This document shows positions 34,151 to 45,686 of a DNA stretch of 64,000 bases, one piece after another. The notes beneath the pieces are model-generated. The model searched no databases. It was not told the DNA's origin and saw only the letters and a program-made list of their open reading frames with translations. This DNA comes from Phragmites australis. Lineage: Eukaryota > Streptophyta > Magnoliopsida > Poales > Poaceae. A program made the translations under genes and the position numbers. The stretch spans positions 7,998,001-8,062,000 of the forward strand of contig NC_084929.1 in assembly GCF_958298935.1 (NCBI RefSeq), read 5' to 3'. Numbering within the stretch: position 1 is the first letter of the stretch; each line of letters starts with the position of its first letter.

Positions 34151-34581
34151 ACTACACGAACAAGGGCAAGAACCCCTGTGGTTGGGCACTGGGAACACGC
34201 CGCAGAAGAGGTGAGCAAAGCCGATGAAATGGGCGGTGATGCCTCGTTGTACCCGGGGGTGTGTAACGGCCTAAAATTAGAAAAATAAAAATTTATTTTC
34301 ATAAAAGAAATAAAATTAATGCAATAAATAAAAATCATATAATATATATATTGATTGCAATTTTTTGATTTCATGTTTGTTTGATTTGTGATGAATAATA
34401 AATGGTATATAGTATATATATACATATATCTATATATGAAGGACATACAAGAAAGAAAAGAAAGAAATAGAATTAGAAAAACAAAGAACAAACCTCCTTT
34501 TGAACCCTGGGCTGACATCTCCTTCTCTCGGCCTGTTCTCACCTAAACCCTCGGCCCACTCCCTCACCGACTCGCTCACCC

Positions 34582-34612
<31 letters not shown>

Positions 34613-35861
34613 TTCTCTTCTTGACCGTGTCGTCGCTGAGCTGGCCCAGCCGAATACACCTCTTACCCTTCTCCCACGTGCAACAACCCAACATCCCACG
34701 CCAACCAATCCGCAGGACGTCACCTTCCTCCGACCAACATCTCTGTTCGTTGTTCGATACAAACCCGACAACAACTCCTGCACCAAAATCTGGACGATTC
34801 ATGGGGAAGGTCTTCTAGAAACTTGCTCAGGGGATGCCTGTGGACTTCTCCTCCGAATCCCCCTTATCTCTAGCTAGATCAATGTTTAAACGAAGGAGAT
34901 CAAACTCAGATTGTGAGTGCTACTGCCGAACTTAACCCAAACCCTAATCGAACACAATATGACTCCTCTCACCCTCCGGGCCATAAATAAGTGATCCCAG
35001 CCCCTCCTCTCGATTTCTGCAACCTTTTCCCAACTTCTCAGAGTGAGATGGACACAAGAGTGCCCCTCCCATTGTCGACTGAAGGTCATCGCTGCTACTC
35101 ACCGCTGCTAGCCTTCAACGCGTATCGCCAGCAATGACGTGTAACTCAAACGGGTTCGCCATCATCCACTAATCACTTTTCACTGCTCGCCATCACTCTC
35201 CAAGCAGTGTAATGCCAGATCTGATCTCCTCCAGCCATGCATTGTCACAAAACAAAGTGTTGTTGCCGTCTTCGTGTCAGAACCAGCTGAAGCCAAGGTA
35301 GGATCATTCTCCACTGTCTGATCTACTCCCTGCGGTCGAGACTAGATCTAGGCATAACCCTTCAGCATTTAGATCACAACCACCTGACCGTTATCCAATG
35401 CCCCAGATTTAAATATACATAAACCAAATCAGTGCCTCCACATCATTAACCATGTCAACACCACATCATCATCTTGTCTAACATGTCGGCCTTGTCAGTG
35501 GTCTAGTCAGCTAGCACTGCAACAAATCGGCTAATCTATGACGAAAATTATATGACAATGCTGTACACCGTCATTGATTTATGATGTTTTTTCTATAAAG
35601 TGTCATAAGAATTAATTTGGGGATGTAACCTTACATTTTAGTGACGAATAGTGGTACAATCATTACCAAGGCTAAACAAAAATCGTCACAGACCGATACA
35701 CCAAAGTGTTGTGATGAAACAATTTTGTCATAAGAGTTCGGTTAGCACCTGTGAAAAAGTTCTATTGTCACAAAATTCTGGTGTGGATAAAGCAAGTGTG
35801 GCCCACCAGTCAGCCATGGTCCACATGTAAGTATGAGGTGAAAAGTAGGGAGGCATAATAA

Positions 35862-35935
35862 AAAAAAAACAACCCATCCCAAGGTTTGAACCTGGGACCG
35901 ATCGGATGAGGAGGGTCAACACTACCACTGAGCTA
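35862..35935 (-). other. tRNA-like Pol III A-box/B-box block with T-run, within CACTA-C
   Basis: On the minus strand it reads 'ccatagctcagtggtagtg' (A-box-like), then 'cccaggttcaaacc' (B-box-like), and ends in a run of T (complement of the A-run at 35861-35869). It cannot fold as a full tRNA because the acceptor and anticodon parts are absent. It is best read as a tRNA-derived promoter, as in SINEs. Confidence 0.5.
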
Positions 35936-36384
35936 TGGATGGAGTTCGAGTCCTTGACATCTAAAATTTTATATATACATAAATCTGTGGCCTACCTGTC
36001 AGTTGGAGGCCATTCTGAATCAAAATGTGCACAACGGATAAATTGGTGTGAACAAAATGCTATCACCGGACTATCTGGTGAATGCAATCTTCAAAAACCC
36101 TAGGCTTCAAGCTTTGTTCTCACTAGATAAATCGGTGTGAACAAAATGCTAGCACCGGAGTTTTATTTTTACACCGCACAATTACTCAGAAGCGTTTTAG
36201 GAAATCTTTCTTCGCACTGAATGTTCCGATGACCGACTGGAGTTTTGCTCTTTGTCCACTGTTCACAATCTTCTGCTGCAAGTCCTCTCCTCCATCTTCT
36301 ATAAACCGGATGATCTGGTGATGACACTGGAGTATTCACCGGACTAAAAGTCAAAGAGTAAACTCTAATTTGAACTCATCGGAT

Positions 36385-37505
36385 GTATCAGTGCCGGTTT
36401 GTAACACGAACCGACACTAATAGTCGGGTATCAGTGTCGGTTCGAGCCACGAACCACCACTGATGCGGATGGACTTGAAATTTCCCTTGAATGGAGTTTT
36501 GGCTTAGCTCACATCCATTTTTCTCTGACCACTCAGCTCCTTTATCTCTTCATCTCCTCCCTCCCCCTCTCTCCACCTTATCTCTTCCTCTCCCTCCCTC
36601 CCTCGCTCTTGCATCCAAGTTGCTGCTCCTCTGCCTCCAAAGAGCAGTAGCCCACTCGCCGCTCCATGCCTCACCGTCCTCCTCTGCTGTTGCTGGTGGT
36701 GCCGGCGGGAGCGGGGTCGATGAGCTCCACCTCCTCAAGAAGCTGTCCCCAAACATCGTGGAGGATGCCAACATCGAGGAGGAGCCCGAGCTCGCTCCAG
36801 TGCTGTCCACGGAGGAAGCGCTTGCTCCCTTCCTCAAGTGGTGGCAGCGGCTGTGAGGAGCGATGGAGTGTCCGCCGGTGGGTGTGAGGTCAGGTACTAC
36901 GATAGCAGTAGTAGCTCCAGTCACTACACCAGGTGTTCGATTTGTTCAACAGGTGTTCGACAGCAGCGGCGCTCCTCAGATCTTGTCCTATCCTCCTCAT
37001 GTAATTGATTTGTGTTCGATTTGTTCGATATGTGAATAGGACCGGTGTTCTGTAGACTTGTCTTCAATTTGTTCCATCTGATATGTGAGATGAGTTGATT
37101 GTGAGGAGATGAGATGAGTTGAGTTGATCTGTTCTTGTGATGACATGAGATGAGTTGATATGTTCTTGTATTGAGATGATTTGATTGTGAGGCGTTTGTA
37201 CTATAGTGGTGGCCTTCGTGCCGCCTCGTTTTCTTGTGCAAGGTGGAGCAAGTGAGCATGAGGGCTACGGCGGGCGTGCGGCCGAGCGGCTGCACAGAGC
37301 TAGCTCATATCTTTTTTTTCTTTTTTGGGAGGCGGCATCACTACCAGTTGGAGCCACGAACCAACAGTGATGCCTACTTTCAGTACCGATTCCAGACTCG
37401 ACACTGATAGTCATTGACTATCAGTGCAGAGTAATTAGTGGTGGTTCAAAACCCACCATTGATGGCGATTTTAAACCGCCACTGATAGGATGTTCTGCTG
37501 TAATG
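36385..37505. mobile_element. CACTA-D remnant nested in CACTA-C
   Basis: Subterminal words 'tatcagtgccggttt' and 'gaaccgacactaatag' occur at 36389-36460. Further copies at 37330-37490 lead to a terminus 'gttctgctgtaatg' at 37505, whose complement CATTACAGCAGAAC resembles the CACTA-A end. No matching left terminus was found, so the element seems truncated on that side. Its word family is that of CACTA-A. Confidence 0.6.
36491..36856 (+). pseudogene. Possible captured gene fragment inside CACTA-D
   Basis: A 121-codon frame begins with a Ser/Leu/Pro-rich stretch, then 'GVDELHLLKKLSPNIVEDAN', 'IEEEPELAPVLSTEEAL' and 'APFLKWWQRL'. The second half has balanced composition and could be a captured exon; I do not recognise its family. 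It is GC-rich compared with its surroundings. It sits between the two subterminal arrays, where non-autonomous CACTA elements often carry host gene pieces. Confidence 0.35.
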
Positions 37506-39700
37506 TTGTGGCATTTTTTTGGTTACAACAATAATGATGTATAACGTCATAAAAGCAATGATGATACAATATCGTTATAATTTCTATGAGAAAAAAGCTT
37601 TCATTTATCACTGAATTTGATAAGAGACGCAAGAAAGGTGACAAACAAATTTTTGTTATATAATCGTCAGAAATTTCATGACATGACAAATATTCAATAA
37701 TCAGTGACGAAAGCTTATGGTCACGGAATAGTAGATTTGTTATAGTGTAGCCACACCAGCCACTACATCAGCGCTCTATCACCGTCACCTCAGCGCTTTC
37801 GCATACGTGTTAGCCACGTGTTCGGCCTAGTCAGCTTTTTCCTTTATAACTGTTTTAAATACCATGCCGACCTCATAATAGATGATAATAACACAATAAA
37901 TTTGTTTTTCAGCATAAATTTTTTTTGATAATTATTATTAATTTGATAATAGTTTTAATAATGTTTTACTTTAATAAATAAATCGTTAATAAATTTATTT
38001 AATGCTTTTCTTTAGTTAAATAATTCCAAAAAATTATAAGAAATACCAACAAATCCAAGAAAATCATATATCGCTCTGGAAAATTCTAGAAAATTCCTAA
38101 TCACTTAGTTTCATTTGTAATTAATATTTATGTCCTATTTTCATCTTCTGGAAGCCCTAACTTGTCAACCGTAGCTCTGATTTGATCCATTCTTTTGCCA
38201 AAATTCTTAGAAAATCCTAATGTATATAGTGATGTTGTTTGTTATTTGCTATTTGTTTCTTAGTGTTTATTTGTTGTCTTTCTTCTTATGTTTTCGAGTA
38301 GACACCAATGTTCCAAAGGAACATGAAGGACTATAGCACCAATACTTCAAAGATCTAACTGAGTATTGTGAAGGTAAGTTGTATCCTTGACCATACTGAT
38401 CTTAGTTTTTCAAATGTTTTGTTTTACAAACATGCATGCTGATAACATTGCTAGGAATCCCATGTTAGGATATACCCTAGTTTTCTTTTAACATCCTTGT
38501 CGCCATAATTATAGTTTGATTATGGAAGGGTAGATAATGCTTAGGGTGGCTTTGGGATGGTGATAATGATAATTGCTCAATTGAATGTGATATTGGTCTT
38601 ATGCAAAAGATGATAGTATAATTTTTGTAGCAACATGGAAATATGGTTTGAGCAAGTGGTTTGGATAAGACATGTGCAGGTTGCACGAATGGGTTGGTTT
38701 AGTCTTGCTCAAATCGTTTAAAGACCGGTTCATGGTGCGTTTAGACTGAGCTTTACAATACAACTACAAGCCCGGTATGGGACATGCCTAATCAATTAAT
38801 TAGTTATTTTCTCAACATAGTGTAGACCAGATGGTGGTATAGGGATGGAAGGGTCTACTTCCCGAAACTATTGGGCACAAGATGGGACTGCTATTGTGGA
38901 GGGTATACTCCCGCTCCAGTGAAACCTTAGCGGGGATGCATATGTTGGGAAACACTTTGTAAAGGCTTTGCAATGGATTTCTAGCACACAACTCGGAAGT
39001 GTGTAAGAGTTTTCCACTGGCTAATGGATACTCAGCATAAATGGATGACATGTCTTGAGGGTAAAGTATACAACCTCTGCAGAGTGTAAAAATGGTTAAT
39101 CACCATGCTCACGATCAAGAGCAGCGAGGAAAGCCACACATAATTAGAACTTGATGGTTGGTTTGGTCGATCACAGTGATGGAAAGTGTGATTAAGGTGT
39201 TGGTAATGGTCAAACATGGTGGAGAGAACCTTGTTGAGGTGGTCAGTTTGGTGGTTAAGTTAAGATGGTGGGAATCTTGTGGTTGTTGTTTATTTACTAT
39301 GGTTCACTTAATTCATTACTTGGTATTAGCTATTTTTCAAGTAAATGTTGTTTTACAAAAGAGCCATAATTGTCATACTATTGTTAAAGCCCTCATATGC
39401 ATATTTTTTCCTCATAACCTGCGGAGTACGACATGTCCTCACACTTGCTATAACCAAACACAATCAGTTGGAGAAGTTTTTGAGGAATTTATAGAAGATG
39501 GAGCATTCTAAGGTGGTTCTTCATTGGTTTGCAGTTTTAATTATTTCTTCGACCCTTGAATGTCACTTTGTAAGACGATTTAAGTATAATTAATTTACAT
39601 TTTGTAATGATTATTATCAATGAAGTAACTATATGTTAGGATTGATTCGTGCGCTCGGGACATAGATGATATCGATCAATTTCTTGGACCGGTCTTGGTA

Positions 39701-40038
39701 GGGTGTGCCGCGCGGCACTAGCCTCGAGTTTTGCGCTCACCTCAATCTTTATGCCAGAGTCACCACCATTGCCTTGTCTTAGAATATTTGTGTATATAGG
39801 GCATGATATTGCAAAAAAATAATGAAGAAGAGAGGGTCCTCTAGCATACTTTTATAATCAGGAACCGGCGATGTTTTGGAGATCAGAAAGGAGTCCTTCA
39901 GCACTTCGGGTGCTAGAATACATATTCAGAGGGGGGATATCCAGAGCCTTCCTCCTGCAAAAATCTAGGACACCATGGCCAAATTGGATTTGGTGCCGTG
40001 CAACACTCAGAGAGGTGTCGTGCGATATAATAATAATG

Positions 40039-40070
<32 letters not shown>

Positions 40071-40192
40071 TATTATTATTATTATTATTATGCTAGTTTT
40101 ATTGTCCTCATTTGGATATCATATTTACCCGCTAGTATGAATATATCGAAAGATTATAATTTGAGGTTGTTGGGTTCAAGATATACCTTGAG
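39701..40192. other. Unassigned stretch with microsatellite
   Basis: There is no coding signal. It contains 'gtgccgcgcggcacta' words like those at 11615-11650, and an (ATA)n/(TTA)n microsatellite at 40026-40091 that is almost self-complementary. Confidence 0.5.
40026..40091. repeat. AAT/ATT microsatellite
   Basis: About 14 'ata' units are followed by about seven 'tta' units, giving a potential hairpin. The apparent Ile- and Asn-runs in open frames here are artefacts. Confidence 0.9.
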
Positions 40193-40582
40193 TCATTGGC
40201 CATTGGCCATGTATGTTTCTCCTTTGTTGTCCATAATCACAATAGCTCTAGATGGAAGAACTTTATGAACATGGTAAGGTTCACTCCACTTACTTTTCAG
40301 CTTCCCTTGTCCAAATAACTTGTATCTTGAGTTGAATAATAGGACCTTGCCACCTTCTTTAAATTCTCTCTTATGAATGGGCTTATCAAATAACCGTTTA
40401 GTCCTTTCCTTGTCGATGTGCTCCCTATGATATGCTTTTAATCGTAGCAAATTCACTTATCTGAATTATTCTTTTAAATCTCAATATCCATGTTCTTTTC
40501 TTTGATTGCCCAGTATGATTTATGCTCCAATTCAACTCGGAGATTACATGTCTTTCCTTAGACCAACTAATATGGTGTCATT
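40193..40582 (-). pseudogene. Gypsy integrase C-terminal domain
   Basis: The minus strand reads 'YHREHIDKERTKRLFDKPI', 'EGGKVLLFNSRYKLFGQGKL' and 'KSKWSEPYHVHKVLPS', typical of Tat/Athila-like gypsy integrase tails, which bind DNA and guide insertion. CACTA-E separates it from its core, whose minus-strand end is at 41932. Confidence 0.8.
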
Positions 40583-41931
40583 CACTACGTGAAAAATAGA
40601 CAAAGGAGACATAAAATTAATGACAGATCGTAATATGACCCGTCACTTATGATAATAGTGACGGGTCGTAGTTGTGACTTGTCACTTATTACCGGTCATA
40701 AGTGACGGATCATTCTAGGCTAATCATAAGTGACGGGTCATCCTTGACCAGTCATGAGTGACAAGTCAAATTGTAACTCATCACTTATTACTAGTCATAA
40801 GTGATGGGTCATCGTTAGCCAGTCGTAAGTGACGGGTCAAGTTGACTAACTCATCAGTGACGGGTCATCCTAGAGAATTATTAGTGACCAGTCAAGTTGT
40901 GACCCATCACTAATGACCAGTTTAATGAAACATAGTAGGTGAAAGAATTTTAATTAATCAATCATTAGATGTATTAGTTAATCAGTTTCCTATCACAACT
41001 TAATTTTTTTCTTATATAGTAAATATGTATATAGCATGATGCTATAATTTTTATTTTTTTTTATTTTTTTCTCACCTTAGCAACACTAGAATAGGAATCA
41101 TTTTATATTTCTGTTTAAGTTTGAGATAAGGGGTGGCGGCTATGGACACAAACTTGAGTTTCAAAAATAGTACAGAAACTTCAAGGCACGAGAACTCAAT
41201 CTTTTAGGCCATTTTTTGCCTCAAAAAATTCGCCAAACCCAACGAAGTGTTGGGGGGACGGATGTATCTTTTTCTGTAAATGTCGGTAGAGTTAAAAAAG
41301 CATCGAAATCAGAGTTCATATACAAAATTTATGCTTATTTGACCGAAGGTCACTCTGTGTCACCTATCAAATTACAATCGGCAAAAAAACAGTCATAAGT
41401 GATAGGTCACGGTTATGACCTATCACTTATGACCTTCGGCAAAAAATGTTAAAAGGATAAAATATCTGGCTTCCTTCGGAATGCACGTGAGGGTGAGGTG
41501 GTAAGGGGTAATGCACGTGAGCGGAGGTCACGATTTTAATTCCTATGGAACGTATAGTTTAGAAACAGCATGTGACACATAGCGAGTGGTGATGACCCCT
41601 ACGTTGGGATGGCTCGATTGAAAAAAAATATTTTTTGGACTTTTTCGTATCCGAAAAACACGAAAAACGTTCATCGATCGCAAGTGACGGGTCATAACTG
41701 TGACCCATCACTTATTACTTTTTATATGTGATGGGTCATGGTTATGACCTATCACTTATGACCATCATTAGTGACGGGTCAGATTATGATCCGTCACCAA
41801 TGATCTCATTGGTAACGGGTCCTTACACATCACCTATAACTAGTCAGTAGTGAAACGTTTAGGTGACGGGTGCGGAACCCATCAACCATAACGGTTATCA
41901 CCCGTGACTTATGACCTTTTCTCAGTTAGTG
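40583..41931. mobile_element. CACTA-E: non-autonomous CACTA, target duplication ATT
   Basis: The left end is CACTACGTGAAAAATAGACA and the complement of the right end is CACTAACTGAGAAAAGGTCA. ATT flanks it at 40580-40582 and 41932-41934. Both ends carry many 'gtgacgggtca' and 'tgacccgtcac' words (40640-40920 and 41680-41910). The middle has no gene. Its empty site restores the gypsy integrase reading region. Confidence 0.88.
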
Positions 41932-42740
41932 ATTCCAATAGGTGATATGTGAGCTGTTCGATATGCACATAGTGTATAATGCAGTTTTTTAGACCAATCT
42001 TTTCCACCACTGACTACAATCTTCTTCAGAATATCTTTGATTTGTTTATTGGATGTCTGTGCTTGTCCATTAGTATGCGCATGGTATGTTGTTGCCACAC
42101 GATGCTCAATTCGCACTTTTTTTTATATAATTTCTCAAATTTGTTCTCTATGAAGTGAGTACCACCATCACTTATCACAATCCTTGGAACAACAAACCTT
42201 AGAAATATCACTGTCTGGAATAGATGGACAGTTTATCTTGCATCTGCCTTTCTGCATGGTATAGCTTCTACCCATTTGGAGACATAATTCGTTGCTACTA
42301 GTATGTACTGATATCTATGGATTTCGCAAAAGGCCCCACATAATCCATTCCCCAAACATCAAAAAGATCTATTTATTGATTGTAATTTAGTGGCATAGCA
42401 GAACGAGAAATGATGTTTCCTGACCTTTGACATTTTGAGGAGCTTGCAACATACTTCCTTACGTCTTCATGCCTGTTGATCTATTAGACCCACTTGCCTA
42501 GACATTGGCTTGTGTCCTAAAATATCCATAGTGTCCTCCATATGGCACCGAGTGACATTGCTGCGAGATTTCAAGCTGTTCTTTCTTTGTGACACACTTC
42601 CTCATAACTCCATCTTCACAATATTGATATAAATCATGGGGATTCCAGTAGAAGTACTTTGCCTCACTCATTACTCTCCTTGTATTCCTAGGTAAATAAT
42701 TTAGGGGCAGTCCCTTAATTGCTTTGACGATGTTGGTAAT
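41932..42740 (-). pseudogene. Gypsy integrase core, frameshifted
   Basis: From 42740 downward, pieces read 'HSVPYGGHYGYFRTQ' (zinc-binding region remnant), 'GNIISRSAMPLNYN', 'GMDYVGPF' (first Asp), 'ATNYVSKWVEAIPCRKAD', 'RFVVPRIVISDGGTHF' (second Asp) and 'EHRVATTYHAHTNGQAQTSN'. In the last block the catalytic Glu of the usual NGQAE motif reads as Gln. Several frame changes separate the pieces. The integrase would be inactive. Confidence 0.8.
42736..42740 (+). repeat. Target duplication GTAAT, left of solo LTR
   Basis: GTAAT is repeated at 43647-43651. Confidence 0.8.
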
Positions 42741-43646
42741 TGTTGGGGGAAAATAGACTAGCCTGAGGATACTAGTTGACGATCGCTATCAAAGGTCCCT
42801 CCGGAGTCTTCGGCCTCCGAACTCCCAGCAGGAGGCCTGGCCCCCGGAGGCTACGGATCCCTTCGGGCCACCCCTCCAGCACGTATGTGGCCTTCCGAAG
42901 ACTCGAAGCTATAGCAAGTCCCTCCAGAGCCTTCGGTCTCCGGACTCCTAGTAGGAGGCTGGGCCCCCGGAGGATGAAGACCCCTTCAGGCCACCCCTCC
43001 GGTGCCCATGCGGCCTTCCGAAGCCTAAAGATGCAGCCGGCCTCCGGAGATAATATTAGGGAAGTAAGGACACCCCCCTGTAGCCGACCTGACGTGAGGT
43101 GACAGGCGATTAATGCTTGTGCAAGTGGTGTTTATCTTGACACCCCAGCGCGATGAAAGTCATCCTGACACCCCTATCAGAGCGGCGCCATGCCGCAATT
43201 GGCAATCAGCTCACCTCTCAGGTGGCAGGCACCACAATAGTTACCATAGTAGATATTTATCTTCTATGTAGGGTAAAACGTAGTTATCCAGAATAAAGCC
43301 TGGTAATTCGGTCAGGTCCTAGATATTTGTACATCGTGATAACTTGTACACTAAGCTATGTACACCTTATAAATAGGGGGTCGTGGCCATCTATGAAGGA
43401 AGGATGCCCAGGGAAGGATTTTTCTCCTCTGATCAGATGGAGAAACTCCTCTTGTAACCAGTTGATACACACCATAAGCAGAAGCACAGGACATAGGGCT
43501 ATTATCCGACCATAAGCAGAAGCACAGGACACACCCCTTCTCTCACTCTCTCCTCTCAGCTCACTATTGTACCTAAGCTTGAGGTTCCTCGTTAGAAGAG
43601 GCTCTCGTCGTACTCTGTTCGCGCAATACATCATATTGTTCCAATA
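42741..43646 (+). mobile_element. Solo LTR of a gypsy-type element
   Basis: The 906-bp LTR starts TGTTGGGGGAAAATAGACTA and ends TTGTTCCAATA, with a 5-bp target duplication. It shares its start, its 'ccctccggagccttcg' repeats, the region before 'ttataaatag' (TATA, 43367-43376) and its tail with the LTR at 61318-62228, so both belong to one family in the same orientation. Internal tandem-like units rich in 'ccttccgaagcc' lie at 42800-43060. Loss of the internal region fits LTR-LTR recombination. Confidence 0.88.
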
Positions 43647-43651
43647 GTAAT

Positions 43652-44430
43652 CCATTGATGTGTTTCCATGAGCTTGTACAATTGATCATCCCGCATAGTC
43701 TTGAATTGGCACCTCCTCATTATCCTTATCATCTTCAAGTAGTCATGAAAAATGATCCGAATAAGGTTCTCCATTCCCTTCTTATCTCTAATCTCTAAAT
43801 CCAATTCTTGCAATAGCAATATCCAGCAGATAAGACGAGGCTTTGTGTCCGTTTTAGTAAATAGATACTTTATAGCAGCATGATATGTATAAAGCACCTT
43901 AGAGTTCACGATGTAGGATATGAATTTCTCAAAATTGAAGATGATAGCTAGAAGCTCCTTTTCAATTGTCACATAGTTGATATATGGTTCATTATGTGTC
44001 TTGCAAGCATACTAGACTACATGCACTTTTCCATCTTTCCTTTCTCCAAGATCAGCTCCAATGACATAGTCGCTAGCTTCACAAATGATTTTGAAAGGCA
44101 AATTCAAATCAGTCGGTTGAATAATAGGCGTAGAGACAAGTGATTCTTTTAGCAGGCAAAAGCAGTGATTCAATCATCATTGAACTCAAACTCCATATCC
44201 TTCTGTAGTAATCTCATCAATGGTTTTGTGATCTAAGAAAAATCCTTAATGAATCATTGATAGAATTCAGCATGTCCCATAAAGCTCCTTAGTGAATTCA
44301 CATTTGTCGGTGGTAGAAACTTCTCAGTCTCCACCATAGCTTTGTCCAACTCAATTCCTCTCTCTGAAACCACATGTCCAAGCACAATGCCTTCTCTAAA
44401 CATAAAGTGACACTCAAGATTCATAAGCCA
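43652..44430 (-). pseudogene. Gypsy RT thumb and RNase H
   Basis: The minus strand from 44430 reads 'CHFMFREGIVLGHVVSERGI', 'SLRSFMGHAEFY' and 'FIKDFS', then '[20 protein letters not shown]' and '[20 protein letters not shown]' from RNase H. Stops and a frameshift occur between the RT and RNase H parts. The RT palm with the YxDD motif is beyond 44430 and absent. Confidence 0.8.
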
Positions 44431-44913
44431 TCAAGAGGGCAATGTCATAGAGTGCCATATGAGGCATAAGTGTGGTAGCATGGCAAGGTTGCCATGGTGT
44501 ATGTTAGGGTCTTAGTGTTGTAATGGTGAGACCTAGATAGGGCTAGTGAGTGAGTAGTAGGGTAGTCACTAAGAAGAAGAATCTCTTATTGTATCGAGTC
44601 TGTAGTATTGAATAAAGAGTTGAGTTATCTTGTTGTGTGAGAGTCAGTCTCCCAAGGTAAGACGCATACTACTTAGTACTTACTTCTTAACGGTCTTGGC
44701 TTTATTGAAGGTAGGCTCTACCGCCCAGATGCTGGAAGGTCTGCTCTGCCGTCAAAGAGATCCATGGCTGGCATTGCTATCTGCGTATAAAAAAAACATT
44801 GAGTAATGAGAAGGATAGGCTAATCATCATAGGATAGTTGGTGTAGCAGAGTGAAGGTCTCGGTGTGGTGTGGGTATAGGTCCACAGGAGAAGTGGTATT
44901 GTCGACGATTGGT
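44431..44913. other. Unassigned stretch
   Basis: I see no gene, terminal repeat or family-specific word in this stretch. Confidence 0.5.
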
Positions 44914-45325
44914 GAGCTACGTAAGAAACCAGCAAAGGAGACACCACATTAGTGATGGCTGCTCAACACACGTCACTAATGTCCTATTAGTGACGAGTCA
45001 AATAAGGACACATCACTAATGTCCTTTTTTTTACTTTTTTGTGTCCAAAAAAACTAAAAATGTTCATCGGTCATTAGTGACGTGTCAAGATTACAACCCA
45101 TCACTAATGTTTATCAATAGTGATGGGTCACGGTTATGACCCGCCACTAATGACTGAACATTAGTGACGGGTTACGGTTATGACCCGTCACTAATGACCT
45201 CATTAGTGATGGGTCATCACCCATCACTAATGACCTATCATTAGTGATGCAATAAGAGTGACGGGTACGAGACCCGTCACTAATACCAGTTATCACCTGT
45301 CACTAATGACTTTTTTCACGTAGTG
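44914..45325. mobile_element. Short CACTA-E relative (MITE-sized)
   Basis: The right end, complement CACTACGTGAAAAAAGTCAT, matches the CACTA-E left end. The left end 'gctacgtaagaaaccagc' is a diverged form. The interior is filled with 'tagtgacgggt' and 'acccgtcactaa' words. The left boundary and target duplication are unclear. Confidence 0.7.
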
Positions 45326-45681
45326 TACCAATCTTATGAATATATAGAAATAGTAGAGGATGCTTCGAGTAGATGAATCACATAAGGCACACACGATCTT
45401 ATACAAGTTTACGCCTCCATTAGGATAATAGCCCAATGTCTTGTTAGTCTTGTATTAATCTCTAGGACTGTTCACAAGGGGGTGCCTGGCTAGCCTAGAT
45501 AGATCTAAGCCTAGTCGGAGGGCTCCCTTGTGTGTAGTCGTGGAGAGTAGCTAATACAGATCTAAGTTGTAGAATGCTCAAGGGTATAGAGCTCCTGTAG
45601 GCTTGAATGGCTTTAATGTAGTTGTGTTGACTTCAATTGGCTTGTCCTCTATAGGTCCCCTGGCTCCGTATATATAGGGGG

Positions 45682-45686
45682 CTATC
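45682..45686 (+). repeat. Target duplication CTATC, left of copia-like solo LTR
   Basis: CTATC is repeated at 47341-47345. Confidence 0.8.

Larger units (their letters stand above)
35515..37747. mobile_element. CACTA-C: non-autonomous CACTA, target duplication TAG
   Basis: The left end is CACTGCAACAAATCGGCTAA and the complement of the right end is CACTATAACAAATCTACTAT, a good terminal inverted repeat. TAG flanks both sides (35512-35514 and 37748-37750). It has no transposase. It contains a tRNA-like block (35862-35935), a segment with 'ccggatgatctggtga' words (36035-36360) and CACTA-D remnants (36385-37505). Confidence 0.88.
34262..39700 (+). mobile_element. LTR-retrotransposon-like repeat split by CACTA-C
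   Basis: It begins 'tgtaacggcctaaaattag', a start typical of a large grass LTR-type repeat, followed by AT-rich sequence, a CT tract (34582-34604) and Pro/Ser-type low-complexity sequence. After the CACTA-C insertion it continues from 37748 with the 'ccgtagctctgatttgatcc' region, 'cctctgcagagtgtaaaa' (39073-39090) and 'gttaggattgattcgtgcgc' (39636). I recognise this order from other grass repeats, but no coding domain or target duplication defines it here, and open frames in it (for example 39158-39511) look accidental. Confidence 0.4.
40193..44430 (-). mobile_element. Ty3/gypsy (Tat/Athila-like) pol fragment, minus strand, with two insertions
   Basis: Reading the minus strand from 44430: reverse transcriptase thumb, RNase H, integrase zinc region, integrase core and C-terminal domain, ending at 40193. 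It is interrupted by a solo LTR (42741-43646) and by CACTA-E (40583-41931). No LTR of this element was located; gag, protease and the main RT palm are missing beyond 44430. Confidence 0.82.

Noticed and set aside
34430..34877. Ser/Leu/Pro-rich open frames on both strands
   Set aside because: They result from the CT microsatellite (34582-34604) and surrounding CT-rich sequence inside an LTR-like repeat.
35862..35935. A tRNA gene
   Set aside because: A-box- and B-box-like words are present, but no acceptor stem or anticodon arm can be folded.
39158..39511. A 117-codon plus-strand frame
   Set aside because: It lies in the LTR-like repeat next to 'cctctgcagagtgtaaaa'; there is no family motif and the length is within chance for this composition.
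39871..40268. Frames with poly-Ile, poly-Asn and poly-Tyr
   Set aside because: They are translations of the ATA/TTA microsatellite at 40026-40091.
41922..42211. A host gene on the minus strand
   Set aside because: Motifs such as SDGGTHF and HTNGQAQTSN show it is gypsy integrase.
42776..43102. A 108-codon frame in the solo LTR
   Set aside because: It is made of the repeated 'ccctccggag' units of the LTR; the related LTR at 61318 does not keep the frame.
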